Below, piece after piece: positions 63,344 through 64,000 of a stretch of DNA of 64,000 bases. Source of the DNA: an uncultured Bacteroidia bacterium (GTDB lineage Bacteria; Bacteroidota; Bacteroidia; Bacteroidales; UBA932); assembly GCA_902773925.1 (NCBI GenBank), contig CACYGI010000004.1, positions 215,868-279,867 on the forward strand, written 5' to 3'. A program made the translations under genes and the position numbers. How positions within the stretch are numbered: position 1 is the first letter of the stretch; the number at the start of each line of letters is the position of its first letter. The notes below the pieces were generated by a model that searched no databases, was not told the origin of the DNA, and was given only the letters and a program-made list of their open reading frames with translations.

Positions 63344-63600
63344 TTTATCAAATTCTGTATTGTGGAACGTCTTGCAGATCGAATCATGTTAGATAGAACG
63401 GTATTTGCATCGTAGGGTCCAAACGGTGATGTTTGAAAAATATGAGAAGCTCTTTGATGATTGCCTCCGGTTCGGATATAGAGAAGAGCGTGGCCATAAC
63501 CCTCATGACTAAATGCTTCACTGGCACCAACTTTTGATAAAGATGGATGTAGATATATTTCTATATTATGTAACAACCATTTCCGAAAAAACAAGTTCAA
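63340..63600 (-). pseudogene. C-terminal remnant of an HExxH-motif (toxin/metallopeptidase-like) protein
   Basis: An 86-codon frame whose only start is TTG. It reads SLSKVGASEAFSHEGYGHALLYIRTGGNHQRASHIF and contains an HExxH zinc-protease motif (HEGYGH). The pattern resembles the tail of polymorphic-toxin or RHS-linked proteins in Bacteroidota. Upstream in the same frame there is a stop (TGA, about 63615-63617), and neighbouring frames carry short protein-like pieces broken by stops, so the gene looks decayed at its 5' side. Composition is AT-rich. An intact small protein cannot be excluded. Confidence 0.45.
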
Positions 63601-63650
63601 TAAGATCCGAGTAATTCAAGTCTTCTCCGATATATTCAGCGGATTATTAA

Positions 63651-63794
63651 TTACTCTCCAGGATATCGTGTTAATTGAGCCTTATCATCATGGTACTCTA
63701 TACCATAATGCTCATTGCGATTGCGTCGAATATAACTAGCGTCTACGCAAATATGATCCGGCCTGTGTATGATGAGACAAAGTCGTGTATAATA
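63651..63794 (-). pseudogene. Short coding remnant without a start codon
   Basis: A 47-codon stretch between two stops with no Met, reading ...RLCLIIHRPDHICVDASY and ...NEHYGIEYHDDKAQLTRYPGE. The balanced residue mix looks like former coding sequence. It lies just upstream of the HExxH remnant in a different frame, so the two may derive from one disrupted gene. Confidence 0.3.
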
Positions 63795-63837
63795 CTATAC
63801 TTTTCTTGATCCCCATGCTTTTATCTTATTTTAATAA

Positions 63838-63954
63838 TCAATGGCTTTTCGCGAAATAAAGGTTATAGCTGGAAGCCGTACAGCAGAGCAGGAAGACCAG
63901 GGAGGCGGCAGCTCTAATCAGTGCGCCTCGAAAATTGACAGGCAATGCATTCAT
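63838..63954 (-). CDS. Possible 38-residue lipoprotein or truncated lipoprotein N-terminus
   Basis: ATG at 63954 opens a 38-codon frame: basic n-region (NFRGALIR), hydrophobic core (AAASLVFLL), then CC, a lipobox-like end, followed by only 15 residues (TASSYNLYFAKSH) before a stop. It returns to GC-rich composition, unlike the AT-rich DNA just downstream. On the minus strand the window edge reads ATATTTG, possibly part of a TAnnTTTG promoter cut by the edge. It may be the start of a lipoprotein gene truncated by the AT-rich insertion. The rest of 63601-64000 shows no clear gene. Confidence 0.35.
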   Translation of the reverse strand: MNALPVNFRGALIRAAASLVFLLCCTASSYNLYFAKSH

Positions 63955-64000
63955 AGCGCAGCAGAGTATAAATGTTAATAAACGATAACTTCCCAAATAT

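Overview
The window is a chromosomal segment from a GC-rich member of the Bacteroidales, phylum Bacteroidota. The evidence is the SusC/SusD pair, the many Cys-anchored lipoproteins, TAnnTTTG-type -7 promoter elements in place of sigma70 boxes, the Bacteroidota-type omega-like RNA polymerase subunit, KorAB, and tandem OmpH genes behind bamA. KorAB and the absence of respiratory genes fit an anaerobic gut or rumen-type organism. Genus cannot be assigned from the sequence alone.

Layout. 1-3.2 kb: tail of a regulator, ssb, a coiled-coil lipoprotein and an MFS transporter. 3.3-18.2 kb: dxs, a four-tRNA cluster, tuf, trnW and the transcription/translation block secE-nusG-rplKAJL-rpoBC. 18.3-23.9 kb: a SusC/SusD/Calx-beta lipoprotein uptake locus. 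23.9-28.9 kb: a secreted protein of unknown function, a subtilisin-like lipoprotein with a T9SS-type C-terminal domain, a PorV/PorQ-like outer membrane protein, and murI. 28.9-38.5 kb (minus strand): nadK-uppS-bamA-ompH-ompH, then korA-korB-gdhA. 38.6-41.1 kb: pdxJ, a membrane-anchored OmpH and a periplasmic-binding-fold protein. 41.1-47.9 kb (minus strand): recN, omega-like subunit, bamD, trxB, a gate-domain transporter and priA. 47.9-50.2 kb: trnF, an EamA transporter, and a GreA/B-like domain joined to a NUDIX domain through an inverted-repeat-rich linker. 50.2-53.4 kb: TlpA-like lipoprotein, deaminase, LytTR regulator and a glycosyltransferase. 53.5-61.3 kb (minus strand): DUF4249 lipoprotein and its TonB receptor, tex, a ClC channel and an acidic small protein. 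61.4-62.7 kb: ornithine aminotransferase. 62.8-64 kb: an AT-rich patch with a lipoprotein and decayed coding fragments, one carrying an HExxH motif.

How it works together. Most genes are housekeeping: transcription and translation core, envelope assembly (BamA, BamD, OmpH, UppS, MurI), cofactors (Dxs, PdxJ, NadK), and 2-oxoglutarate/glutamate metabolism (KorAB, GdhA, RocD, MurI). Two TonB-dependent systems and the protease/PorV-like operon are the surface-facing accessory functions.

The candidates for something undescribed are the nested inverted-repeat element read in frame between the GreA/B-like and NUDIX domains (about 49.52-49.68 kb), the lipoprotein protease with a T9SS-like tail beside a PorV-like protein, and the AT-rich HExxH/lipoprotein remnant at the right edge. 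No CRISPR array, complete prophage or transposase gene was seen.
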